Shown: piece by piece, positions 36,554 to 48,983 of the stretch
Numbering within the stretch: the first letter of the stretch is position 1
Layout of the letters: every line of letters starts with the position of its first letter
Source: Pontederia crassipes
Taxonomy: Eukaryota > Streptophyta > Magnoliopsida > Commelinales > Pontederiaceae
DNA: 64,000 bases
Direction: 5' to 3'
Assembly (NCBI GenBank): GCA_030549335.1
Contig: CM060198.1
Span: forward strand, 38,077,853 to 38,141,852
Position numbers and translations under genes: made by a program
Notes under the pieces: generated by a model
What the model was told of the DNA's origin: nothing
The model's input: the letters and a program-made list of their open reading frames with translations, nothing else
Database searches by the model: none

Positions 36554-39500
36554 AGCTTCAGAACTTTAACTCTATTTCAAACCGAAGTTGAACCGTTACA
36601 ATCAAAGATAACGCTCTTGGGGATTAGAGTCTTAGAGTTAGGTTGAAAGCTATAAGTTATAGATACTTATGACATCCTTTGGGTGTCCTAAGAGGTGATA
36701 GATCTTTAGAACTTTAACTCTATTTCAAACCTAAGTTGAACCGTTACAATCAAAGATAACGCTCTTGGGATTAGAGTCTTAGAGTTAGGTTCAAAGCAAT
36801 AAGTTATAGATACTTATTACAACCTTTGGGTGTTCTAAGAGGTGATAGATCTTTAGAACTTTAACTCTATTTCAAACCGAAGTTGAACCGTTACAATCAA
36901 CGATAACGCTCTTGGGGATTAGAGTCTTAGAGTTAGGTTCAAAGCAATAAGTTATAGATACTTATTACAACCTTTGGGTGTCCTAAGAGGTGATAGATCT
37001 TTAGAACTTTAACTCTATTTCAAACCGAAGTTGAACCGTTACAATCAAAGATAACGCTCTTGGGGATTAGAGTCTTAGAGTTAGGTTCAAAGCTATAAGT
37101 TATAGATACTTATTACAACCTTTGGGTGTCCTAAGAGGTGATAGGGCTTCAGAACTTTAACTCTATTTCAAACCGAAGTTGAACCGTTACAATCAAAGAT
37201 AACGCTCTTGGGGATTAGAGTCTTAGAGTTAGGTTCAAAGCTATAAGTTATAGATACTTATGACATCCTTTGGGTGTCCTAAGAGGTGATAGATCTTTAG
37301 AACTTTAACTCTATTTCAAACCTAAGTTGAACCGTTACAATCAAAGATAACGCTCTTGGGGATTAGAGTCTTAGAGTTAGGTTCAAAGCAATAAGTTATA
37401 GATACTTATTACAACCTTTGGGTGTTCTAAGAGGTGATAGATCTTTAGAACTTTAACTCTATTTCAAACCGAAGTTGAACCGTTACAATCAAAGATAACG
37501 CTCTTGGGGATTAGAGTCTTAGAGTTAGGTTCAAAGTTATAAGTTATAGATACTTATGACATCCTTTGGGTGTCCTAAGAGGTGATAGATCTTTAGAACT
37601 TTAACTCTTTTTCAAACCTAAGTTGAACCGTTACAATCAAAGATAACGCTCTTGGGGATTAGAGTCTTAGAGTTAGGTTCAAAGCTATAAGTTATAGATA
37701 CTTATTACAACCTTTGGGTGTCCTAAGAGGTGATAGATCTTTAGAACTTTAACTCTATTTCAAACCGAAGTTGAACCGTTACAATCAAAGATAACGCTCT
37801 TGGGGATTAGAGTCTTAGAGTTAGGTTCAAAGCAATAAGTGATAGATACTTATGACATCCTTTGGGTGTCCTAAGAGGTGATAGATCTTTAGAACTTTAA
37901 CTCTATTTCAAACTGAAGTTAAACCGTTACAATCAAAGATAACGCTCTTGGGGATTAGAGTCTTAGAGTTAGGTTCAAAGCTATAAGTTATAGATACTTA
38001 TTACAACCTTTGGGTGTCCTAAGAGGTGATAGAGCTTCAGAACTTTAAATCTATTTCAAACCGAAGTTGAACCGTTACAATCAAAGATAACGCTCTTGGG
38101 GATTAGAGTCTTAGAGTTAGGTTCAAAGCTATAAGTTATAGATACTTATGACATCCTTTGGGTGTCCTAAGAGGTGATAGATCTTTAGAACTTTAACTCT
38201 ATTTCAAACCTAAGTTGAACCGTTACAATCAAAGATAACGCTCTTGGGGATTAGAGTCTTAGAGTTAGGTTCAAAGCAATAAGTTATAGATACTTATTAC
38301 AACCTTTGGGTGTCCTAAGAGGTGATAGAGCTTTAGAACTTTAACTCTATTTCAAACCGAAGTTGAACCGTTACAATCAAAGATAACGCTCTTGGGGATT
38401 AGAGTCTTAGAGTTAGGTTCAAAGCTATAAGTTATAGATTCTTATGACATCCTTTGGGTGTCCTAAGAGGTGATAGATCTTTAGAACTTTAACTCTTTTT
38501 CAAACCTAAGTTGAACCGTTACAATCAAAGATAACGCTCTTGGGGATTAGAGTCTTAGAGTTAGGTTCAAAGCAATAAGTTATAGATACTTCTTACAACC
38601 TTTGGGTGTCCTAAGAGGTGATAGATCTTTAGAACTTTAACTCTATTTCAAACCGAAGTTGAACCGTTACAATCAAAGATAACGCTCTTGGGGATTAGAG
38701 TCTTAGAGTTAGGTTCAAAGCAATAAGTGATAGATACTTATGACATCCTTTGGGTGTCCTAAGAGGTGATAGAGCTTCAGAACTTTAACTCTATTTCAAA
38801 CTGAAGTTGAACCGTTACAATCAAAGATAACGCTCTTGGAGATTAGAGTCTTACAGTTAGGTTCAAAGCTATAAGTTATGGATACTTATTACAACCCTTG
38901 GGTGTCCTAAGAGGTGATAGAGCTTCAGAACTTTAACTCTATTTCGAACCGAAGTTGAACCGTTACAATCAAAGATAACGCTCTTGGGGATTAGAGTCTT
39001 AGAGTTAGGTTCAAAGCTATAAGTTATAGATACTTATTACAACCTTTGGGTGTCCTAAGAGGTGATAGGGCTTCAGAACTTTAACTCTATTTCAAACCGA
39101 AGTTGAACCGTTACAATCAAAGATAACGCTCTTGGGGATTAGAGTCTTAGAGTTAGGTTCAAAGCTACAAGTTATAGATACTTATGACATCCTTTGGGTG
39201 TCCTAAGAGGTGATAGATCTTTAGAACTTTAACTCTATTTCAAACCTAAGTTGAACCGTTACAATCAAAGATAACGCTCTTGGGGATTAGAGTCTTAGAG
39301 TTAGGTTCAAAGCAATAAGTTATAGATACTTATTACAACCTTTGGGTGTCCTAAGAGGTGATAGATCTTTAGAACTTTAACTCTATTTCAAATCGAAGTT
39401 GAACCGTTACAATCAAAGATAACGCTCTTGGGGATTAGAGTCTTAGAGTTAGGTTCAAAGCTATAAGTTATAGATACTTATTACAACCTTTGGGTGTCCT

Positions 39501-42500
39501 AAGAGGTGATAGGGCTTCAGAACTTTAACTCTATTTCAAACCGAAGTTGAACCGTTACAATCAAAGATAACGCTCTTGGGGATTAGAGTCTTAGAGTTAG
39601 GTTCAAAGCTATAAGTTATAGATACTTATTACATCCTTTGGGTGTCCTAAGAGGTGATAGATCTTTAGAACTTTAACTCTATTTCAAACCGAAGTTGAAC
39701 CGTTACAATCAAAGATAACGCTCTTGGGGATTAGAGTCTTAGAGTTAGGTTCAAAGTTATAAGTTATAGATACTTATGACATCCTTTGGGTGTCCTAAGA
39801 GGTGATAGATCTTTAGAACTTTAACTCTTTTTCAAACCTAAGTTGAACCGTTACAATCAAAGATAACGCTCTTGGGGATTAGAGTCTTAGAGTTAGGTTC
39901 AAAGCAATAAGTTATAGATACTTCTTACAACCTTTGGGTGTCCTAAGAGGTGATAGATCTTTAGAACTTTAACTCTATTTCAAACCGAAGTTGAACCGTT
40001 ACAATCAAAGATAACGCTCTTGGGGATTAGAGTCTTAGAGTTAGGTTCAAAGCAATAAGTGATAGATACTTATGACATCCTTTGGGTGTCCTAAGAGGTG
40101 ATAGAGCTTCAGAACTTTAACTCTATTTCAAACTGAAGTTGAACCGTTACAATCAAAGATAACGCTCTTGGAGATTAGAGTCTTACAGTTAGGTTCAAAG
40201 CTATAAGTTATGGATACTTATTACAACCCTTGGGTGTCCTAAGAGGTGATAGATCTTTAGAACTTTAACTCTATTTCAAACCGAAGTTGAACCGTTACAA
40301 TCAAAGATAACGCTCTTGGGGATTAGAGTCTTAGAGTTAGGTTCAAAGCTATAAGTTATGGATACTTATTACAACCCTTGGGTGTCCTAAGAGGTGATAG
40401 AGCTTCAGAACTTTAACTCTATTTCGAACCGAAGTTGAACCGTTACAATCAAAGATAACGCTCTTGGGGATTAGAGTCTTAGAGTTAGGTTCAAAGCAAT
40501 AAGTTATAGATACTTATTACAACCTTTGGGTGTCCTAAGAGGTGATAGATCTTTAGAACTTTAACTCTATTTCAAACCGAAGTTGAACCGTTACAATCAA
40601 AGATAACGCTCTTGGGGATTAGAGTCTTAGAGTTAGGTTCAAAGCTATAAGTTATAGATACTTATTACAACATTTGGGTGTCCTAAGAGGTGATAGAGCT
40701 TCAGAACTTTAACTCTATTTCAAACCGAAGTTGAACCGTTACAATCAAAGATAACGCTCTTGGGGATTAGAGTCTTAGAGTTAGGTTCAAAGCAATAAGT
40801 TATAGATACTTATTACAACCTTTGGGTGTCCTAAGAGGTGATAGATCTTTAGAACTTTAACTCTTTTTCAAACCTAAGTTGAACCGTTACAATCAAAGAT
40901 AACGCTCTTGGGGATTAGAGTCTTAGAGTTAGGTTCAAAGCAATAAGTTATAGATACTTCTTACAACCTTTGGGTGTCCTAAGAGGTGATAGATCTTTTG
41001 AACTTTAACTCTATTTCAAACCGAAGTTGAACCATTACAATCAAAGATAACGCTCTTGGGGATTAGAGTCTTAGAGTTAGGTTCAAAGCTATAAGTTATA
41101 GATACTTATTACAAGCTTTGGGTGTCCTAAGAGGTGATAGAGCTTCAGAACTTTAACTCTATTTCAAACCGAAGTTGAACCGTTACAATCAAAGATAACG
41201 CTCTTGGGGATTAGAGTCTTAGAGTTAGGTTTAAAGCTAGAAGTTATAGATACTTATTACAACCTTTGGGTGTCCTAAGAGGTGATAGATCTTTAGAACT
41301 TTAACTCTATTTCAAACCTAAGTTGAACCGTTACAATCAAAGATAACGCTCTTGGGGATTAGAGTCTTAGAGTTAGGTTCAAAGCTATAAGTTATGGATA
41401 CTTATTACAACCCTTGGGTGTCCTAAGAGGTGATAGAGCTTCAGAACTTTAACTCTATTTCAAACCGAAGTTGAAACGTTACAATCAAAGATAACGCTCT
41501 TGGGGATTAGAGTCTTAGAGTTAGGTTCAAAGCAATAAGTTATAGATACTTATTACAACCTTTGGGTGTCCTAAGAGGTGATAGAGCTTCAGAACTTTAA
41601 CTCTATTTCAAACCGAAGTTGAACCGTTACAATCAAAGATAACGCTCTTGGGGATTAGAGTCTTAGAGTTAGGTTCAAAGCTATAAGTTATAGATACTTA
41701 TTACAACCTTTGGGTGTCCTAAGAGGTGATAGATCTTTAGAACTTTAACTCTATTTCAAACCGAAGTTGAACCGTTACAATCAAAGATAACGCTCTTGGG
41801 GATTAGAGTCTTAGAGTTAGGTTCAAAGCTATAAGTTATAGATACTTATGACATCCTTTGGGTGTCCTAAGAGGTGATAGATCTTTAGAACTTTAACTCT
41901 ATTTCAAACCGAAGTTGAACCGTTACAATCAAAGATAACGCTCTTGGGGATTAGAGTCTTAGAGTTAGGTTCAAAGCTATAAGTTATAGATATTTATGAC
42001 ATCCTTTGGGTGTCCTAAGAGGTGATAGATCTTTAGAACTTTAACTCTATTTCAAACCTAAGTTGAACCGTTACAATCAAAGATAACGCTCTTGGGGATT
42101 AGAGTCTTAGAGTTAGGTTCAAAGCTATAAGTTATAGATACTTATTACAACCTTTGGGTGTCCTAAGAGGTGATAGGGCTTCAGAACTTTAACTCTATTT
42201 CAAATCGAAGTTGAACCGTTACAATCAAAGATAACGCTCTTGGGGATTAGAGTCTTAGAGTTAGGTTCAAAGCTATAAGTTATAGATACTTATGACATCC
42301 TTTGGGTGTCCTAAGAGGTGATAGATCTTTAGAACTTTAACTCTATTTCAAACCGAAGTTGAACCGTTACAATCAAAGATAACGCTCTTGGGGATTAGAG
42401 TCTTAGAGTTAGGTTCAAAGCAATAAGTGATAGATACTTATGACATCCTTTGGGTGTCCTAAGAGGTGATAGAGCTTCAGAACTTTAACTCTATTTCAAA

Positions 42501-42768
42501 CCGAAGTTGAACCGTTACAATCAAAGATAACGCTCTTTGGGATTAGAGTCTTAGAGATAGATTCAAAGCAATAAGTTATATATACTTATTACAACCTTTG
42601 GGTGTCCTAAGAGGTGATAGATCTTTAGAACTTTAACTCTATTTCAAACCGAAGTTGAACCGTTACAATCAAAGATAACGCTCTTGGGGATTAGAGTCTT
42701 AGAGTTAGGTTCAAAGCTATAAGTTATAGATACTTATTACAACCTTTGGGGGTCCTAAGAGGTGATAG
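36554..42768. repeat. U5: reference HOR unit, 42 monomers, 6,215 bp
   Basis: This is the shortest clean unit and defines M1-M42. Diagnostic types: M1 gttgaaag; M2 147 bp; M3 caacgataac; M5, M18, M21 and M39 open GGCT; M7 and M22 gttataag; M8, M14, M23 and M30 ctttttc; M9, M15, M24 and M40 gcaataagtgatag; M10 aactgaagttaaacc; M11 ctttaaatct; M13 gattcttatg; M14, M23 and M30 cttcttac; M16 and M25 ggagatt with cttacag; M17 and M27 tcgaacc; M18 gctacaag; M28 acattt; M31 cttttgaac, gaaccatt and acaagctttg; M32 tttaaagctagaag; M34 gaaacgtt; M37 gatatttatg; M41 agatagattc with atatatac; M42 the five-G marker. Compared with U1 it lacks the extra M26-like monomer and four monomers between M21 and M22. 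Confidence 0.95.
39513..39660. repeat. M21 at the four-monomer deletion point
   Basis: This monomer opens ggcttcag and ends attacatcc, a combination of the usually linked bases 118 (T) and 122 (T) seen only here and in its U6 twin. In U1, U2, U3, U4 and U7 the M21 position ends atgacatcc and is followed by four M6-M9-like monomers before the M22 position; here M22 follows at once. The odd ending may mark the exchange point or may be a later single change. Confidence 0.7.
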
Positions 42769-45700
42769 AGCTTCAGAACTTTAACTCTATTTCAAACCGA
42801 AGTTGAACCGTTACAATCAAAGATAACGCTCTTGGGGATTAGAGTCTTAGAGTTAGGTTGAAAGCTATAAGTTATAGATACTTATGACATCCTTTGGGTG
42901 TCCTAAGAGGTGATAGATCTTTAGAACTTTAACTCTATTTCAAACCTAAGTTGAACCGTTACAATCAAAGATAACGCTCTTGGGATTAGAGTCTTAGAGT
43001 TAGGTTCAAAGCAATAAGTTATAGATACTTATTACAACCTTTGGGTGTTCTAAGAGGTGATAGATCTTTAGAACTTTAACTCTATTTCAAACCGAAGTTG
43101 AACCGTTACAATCAACGATAACGCTCTTGGGGATTAGAGTCTTAGAGTTAGGTTCAAAGCAATAAGTTATAGATACTTATTACAACCTTTGGGTGTCCTA
43201 AGAGGTGATAGATCTTTAGAACTTTAACTCTATTTCAAACCGAAGTTGAACCGTTACAATCAAAGATAACGCTCTTGGGGATTAGAGTCTTAGAGTTAGG
43301 TTCAAAGCTATAAGTTATAGATACTTATTACAACCTTTGGGTGTCCTAAGAGGTGATAGGGCTTCAGAACTTTAACTCTATTTCAAACCGAAGTTGAACC
43401 GTTACAATCAAAGATAACGCTCTTGGGGATTAGAGTCTTAGAGTTAGGTTCAAAGCTATAAGTTATAGATACTTATGACATCCTTTGGGTGTCCTAAGAG
43501 GTGATAGATCTTTAGAACTTTAACTCTATTTCAAACCTAAGTTGAACCGTTACAATCAAAGATAACGCTCTTGGGGATTAGAGTCTTAGAGTTAGGTTCA
43601 AAGCAATAAGTTATAGATACTTATTACAACCTTTGGGCGTTCTAAGAGGTGATAGATCTTTAGAACTTTAACTCTATTTCAAACCGAAGTTGAACCGTTA
43701 CAATCAAAGATAACGCTCTTGGGGATTAGAGTCTTAGAGTTAGGTTCAAAGTTATAAGTTATAGATACTTATGACATCCTTTGGGTGTCCTAAGAGGTGA
43801 TAGATCTTTAGAACTTTAACTCTTTTTCAAACCTAAGTTGAACCGTTACAATCAAAGATAACGCTCTTGGGGATTAGAGTCTTAGAGTTAGGTTCAAAGC
43901 TATAAGTTATAGATACTTATTACAACCTTTGGGTGTCCTAAGAGGTGATAGATCTTTAGAACTTTAACTCTATTTCAAACCGAAGTTGAACCGTTACAAT
44001 CAAAGATAACGCTCTTGGGGATTAGAGTCTTAGAGTTAGGTTCAAAGCAATAAGTGATAGATACTTATGACATCCTTTGGGTGTCCTAAGAGGTGATAGA
44101 TCTTTAGAACTTTAACTCTATTTCAAACTGAAGTTAAACCGTTACAATCAAAGATAACGCTCTTGGGGATTAGAGTCTTAGAGTTAGGTTCAAAGCTATA
44201 AGTTATAGATACTTATTACAACCTTTGGGTGTCCTAAGAGGTGATAGAGCTTCAGAACTTTAAATCTATTTCAAACCGAAGTTGAACCGTTACAATCAAA
44301 GATAACGCTCTTGGGGATTAGAGTCTTAGAGTTAGGTTCAAAGCTATAAGTTATAGATACTTATGACATCCTTTGGGTGTCCTAAGAGGTGATAGATCTT
44401 TAGAACTTTAACTCTATTTCAAACCTAAGTTGAACCGTTACAATCAAAGATAACGCTCTTGGGGATTAGAGTCTTAGAGTTAGGTTCAAAGCAATAAGTT
44501 ATAGATACTTATTACAACCTTTGGGTGTCCTAAGAGGTGATAGAGCTTTAGAACTTTAACTCTATTTCAAACCGAAGTTGAACCGTTACAATCAAAGATA
44601 ACGCTCTTGGGGATTAGAGTCTTAGAGTTAGGTTCAAAGCTATAAGTTATAGATTCTTATGACATCCTTTGGGTGTCCTAAGAGGTGATAGATCTTTAGA
44701 ACTTTAACTCTTTTTCAAACCTAAGTTGAACCGTTACAATCAAAGATAACGCTCTTGGGGATTAGAGTCTTAGAGTTAGGTTCAAAGCAATAAGTTATAG
44801 ATACTTCTTACAACCTTTGGGTGTCCTAAGAGGTGATAGATCTTTAGAACTTTAACTCTATTTCAAACCGAAGTTGAACCGTTACAATCAAAGATAACGC
44901 TCTTGGGGATTAGAGTCTTAGAGTTAGGTTCAAAGCAATAAGTGATAGATACTTATGACATCCTTTGGGTGTCCTAAGAGGTGATAGAGCTTCAGAACTT
45001 TAACTCTATTTCAAACTGAAGTTGAACCGTTACAATCAAAGATAACGCTCTTGGAGATTAGAGTCTTACAGTTAGGTTCAAAGCTATAAGTTATGGATAC
45101 TTATTACAACCCTTGGGTGTCCTAAGAGGTGATAGAGCTTCAGAACTTTAACTCTATTTCGAACCGAAGTTGAACCGTTACAATCAAAGATAACGCTCTT
45201 GGGGATTAGAGTCTTAGAGTTAGGTTCAAAGCTATAAGTTATAGATACTTATTACAACCTTTGGGTGTCCTAAGAGGTGATAGGGCTTCAGAACTTTAAC
45301 TCTATTTCAAACCGAAGTTGAACCGTTACAATCAAAGATAACGCTCTTGGGGATTAGAGTCTTAGAGTTAGGTTCAAAGCTACAAGTTATAGATACTTAT
45401 GACATCCTTTGGGTGTCCTAAGAGGTGATAGATCTTTAGAACTTTAACTCTATTTCAAACCTAAGTTGAACCGTTACAATCAAAGATAACGCTCTTGGGG
45501 ATTAGAGTCTTAGAGTTAGGTTCAAAGCAATAAGTTATAGATACTTATTACAACCTTTGGGTGTCCTAAGAGGTGATAGATCTTTAGAACTTTAACTCTA
45601 TTTCAAACCGAAGTTGAACCGTTACAATCAAAGATAACGCTCTTGGGGATTAGAGTCTTAGAGTTAGGTTCAAAGCTATAAGTTATAGATACTTATTACA

Positions 45701-48700
45701 ACCTTTGGGTGTCCTAAGAGGTGATAGGGCTTCAGAACTTTAACTCTATTTCAAACCGAAGTTGAACCGTTACAATCAAAGATAACGCTCTTGGGGATTA
45801 GAGTCTTAGAGTTAGGTTCAAAGCTATAAGTTATAGATACTTATTACATCCTTTGGGTGTCCTAAGAGGTGATAGATCTTTAGAACTTTAACTCTATTTC
45901 AAACCGAAGTTGAACCGTTACAATCAAAGATAACGCTCTTGGGGATTAGAGTCTTAGAGTTAGGTTCAAAGTTATAAGTTATAGATACTTATGACATCCT
46001 TTGGGTGTCCTAAGAGGTGATAGATCTTTAGAACTTTAACTCTTTTTCAAACCTAAGTTGAACCGTTACAATCAAAGATAACGCTCTTGGGGATTAGAGT
46101 CTTAGAGTTAGGTTCAAAGCAATAAGTTATAGATACTTCTTACAACCTTTGGGTGTCCTAAGAGGTGATAGATCTTTAGAACTTTAACTCTATTTCAAAC
46201 CGAAGTTGAACCGTTACAATCAAAGATAACGCTCTTGGGGATTAGAGTCTTAGAGTTAGGTTCAAAGCAATAAGTGATAGATACTTATGACATCCTTTGG
46301 GTGTCCTAAGAGGTGATAGAGCTTCAGAACTTTAACTCTATTTCAAACTGAAGTTGAACCGTTACAATCAAAGATAACGCTCTTGGAGATTAGAGTCTTA
46401 CAGTTAGGTTCAAAGCTATAAGTTATGGATACTTATTACAACCCTTGGGTGTCCTAAGAGGTGATAGATCTTTAGAACTTTAACTCTATTTCAAACCGAA
46501 GTTGAACCGTTACAATCAAAGATAACGCTCTTGGGGATTAGAGTCTTAGAGTTAGGTTCAAAGCTATAAGTTATGGATACTTATTACAACCCTTGGGTGT
46601 CCTAAGAGGTGATAGAGCTTCAGAACTTTAACTCTATTTCGAACCGAAGTTGAACCGTTACAATCAAAGATAACGCTCTTGGGGATTAGAGTCTTAGAGT
46701 TAGGTTCAAAGCAATAAGTTATAGATACTTATTACAACCTTTGGGTGTCCTAAGAGGTGATAGATCTTTAGAACTTTAACTCTATTTCAAACCGAAGTTG
46801 AACCGTTACAATCAAAGATAACGCTCTTGGGGATTAGAGTCTTAGAGTTAGGTTCAAAGCTATAAGTTATAGATACTTATTACAACATTTGGGTGTCCTA
46901 AGAGGTGATAGAGCTTCAGAACTTTAACTCTATTTCAAACCGAAGTTGAACCGTTACAATCAAAGATAACGCTCTTGGGGATTAGAGTCTTAGAGTTAGG
47001 TTCAAAGCAATAAGTTATAGATACTTATTACAACCTTTGGGTGTCCTAAGAGGTGATAGATCTTTAGAACTTTAACTCTTTTTCAAACCTAAGTTGAACT
47101 GTTACAATCAAAGATAACGCTCTTGGGGATTAGAGTCTTAGAGTTAGGTTCAAAGCAATAAGTTATAGATACTTCTTACAACCTTTGGGTGTCCTAAGAG
47201 GTGATAGATCTTTTGAACTTTAACTCTATTTCAAACCGAAGTTGAACCATTACAATCAAAGATAACGCTCTTGGGGATTAGAGTCTTAGAGTTAGGTTCA
47301 AAGCTATAAGTTATAGATACTTATTACAAGCTTTGGGTGTCCTAAGAGGTGATAGAGCTTCAGAACTTTAACTCTATTTCAAACCGAAGTTGAACCGTTA
47401 CAATCAAAGATAACGCTCTTGGGGATTAGAGTCTTAGAGTTAGGTTTAAAGCTAGAAGTTATAGATACTTATTACAACCTTTGGGTGTCCTAAGAGGTGA
47501 TAGATCTTTAGAACTTTAACTCTATTTCAAACCTAAGTTGAACCGTTACAATCAAAGATAACGCTCTTGGGGATTAGAGTCTTAGAGTTAGGTTCAAAGC
47601 TATAAGTTATGGATACTTATTACAACCCTTGGGTGTCCTAAGAGGTGATAGAGCTTCAGAACTTTAACTCTATTTCAAACCGAAGTTGAAACGTTACAAT
47701 CAAAGATAACGCTCTTGGGGATTAGAGTCTTAGAGTTAGGTTCAAAGCAATAAGTTATAGATACTTATTACAACCTTTGGGTGTCCTAAGAGGTGATAGA
47801 GCTTCAGAACTTTAACTCTATTTCAAACCGAAGTTGAACCGTTACAATCAAAGATAACGCTCTTGGGGATTAGAGTCTTAGAGTTAGGTTCAAAGCTATA
47901 AGTTATAGATACTTATTACAACCTTTGGGTGTCCTAAGAGGTGATAGATCTTTAGAACTTTAACTCTATTTCAAACCGAAGTTGAACCGTTACAATCAAA
48001 GATAACGCTCTTGGGGATTAGAGTCTTAGAGTTAGGTTCAAAGCTATAAGTTATAGATACTTATGACATCCTTTGGGTGTCCTAAGAGGTGATAGATCTT
48101 TAGAACTTTAACTCTATTTCAAACCGAAGTTGAACCGTTACAATCAAAGATAACGCTCTTGGGGATTAGAGTCTTAGAGTTAGGTTCAAAGCTATAAGTT
48201 ATAGATATTTATGACATCCTTTGGGTGTCCTAAGAGGTGATAGATCTTTAGAACTTTAACTCTATTTCAAACCTAAGTTGAACCGTTACAATCAAAGATA
48301 ACGCTCTTGGGGATTAGAGTCTTAGAGTTAGGTTCAAAGCTATAAGTTATAGATACTTATTACAACCTTTGGGTGTCCTAAGAGGTGATAGGGCTTCAGA
48401 ACTTTAACTCTATTTCAAATCGAAGTTGAACCGTTACAATCAAAGATAACGCTCTTGGGGATTAGAGTCTTAGAGTTAGGTTCAAAGCTATAAGTTATAG
48501 ATACTTATGACATCCTTTGGGTGTCCTAAGAGGTGATAGATCTTTAGAACTTTAACTCTATTTCAAACCGAAGTTGAACCGTTACAATCAAAGATAACGC
48601 TCTTGGGGATTAGAGTCTTAGAGTTAGGTTCAAAGCAATAAGTGATAGATACTTATGACATCCTTTGGGTGTCCTAAGAGGTGATAGAGCTTCAGAACTT

Positions 48701-48983
48701 TAACTCTATTTCAAACCGAAGTTGAACCGTTACAATCAAAGATAACGCTCTTTGGGATTAGAGTCTTAGAGATAGATTCAAAGCAATAAGTTATATATAC
48801 TTATTACAACCTTTGGGTGTCCTAAGAGGTGATAGATCTTTAGAACTTTAACTCTATTTCAAACCGAAGTTGAACCGTTACAATCAAAGATAACGCTCTT
48901 GGGGATTAGAGTCTTAGAGTTAGGTTCAAAGCTATAAGTTATAGATACTTATTACAACCTTTGGGGGTCCTAAGAGGTGATAG
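42769..48983. repeat. U6: 42-monomer HOR unit, near-identical to U5
   Basis: Marker monomers repeat at a step of exactly 6,215 bp throughout (tgggggtcct 36532/42747/48962; 147-bp M2 36702/42917; AAGCTT 41113/47328). By eye I found only about three single-base differences from U5: gggcgttc near 43636 where U5 has gggtgttc, aaaccgaag in M20 where U5 has aaatcgaag, and gaactgtt near 47098 where U5 has gaaccgtt. It shares the M21-M22 deletion and attacatcc with U5. This is the youngest-looking whole-unit duplication in the window. Confidence 0.94.

Noticed and set aside
36554-48983. U5/U6 as a pure assembly duplicate
   Set aside because: It cannot be excluded, but a few distinguishing bases exist (M20, near 43636, near 47098) and the neighbouring units show the same kind of graded similarity, so a real duplication is the better reading.
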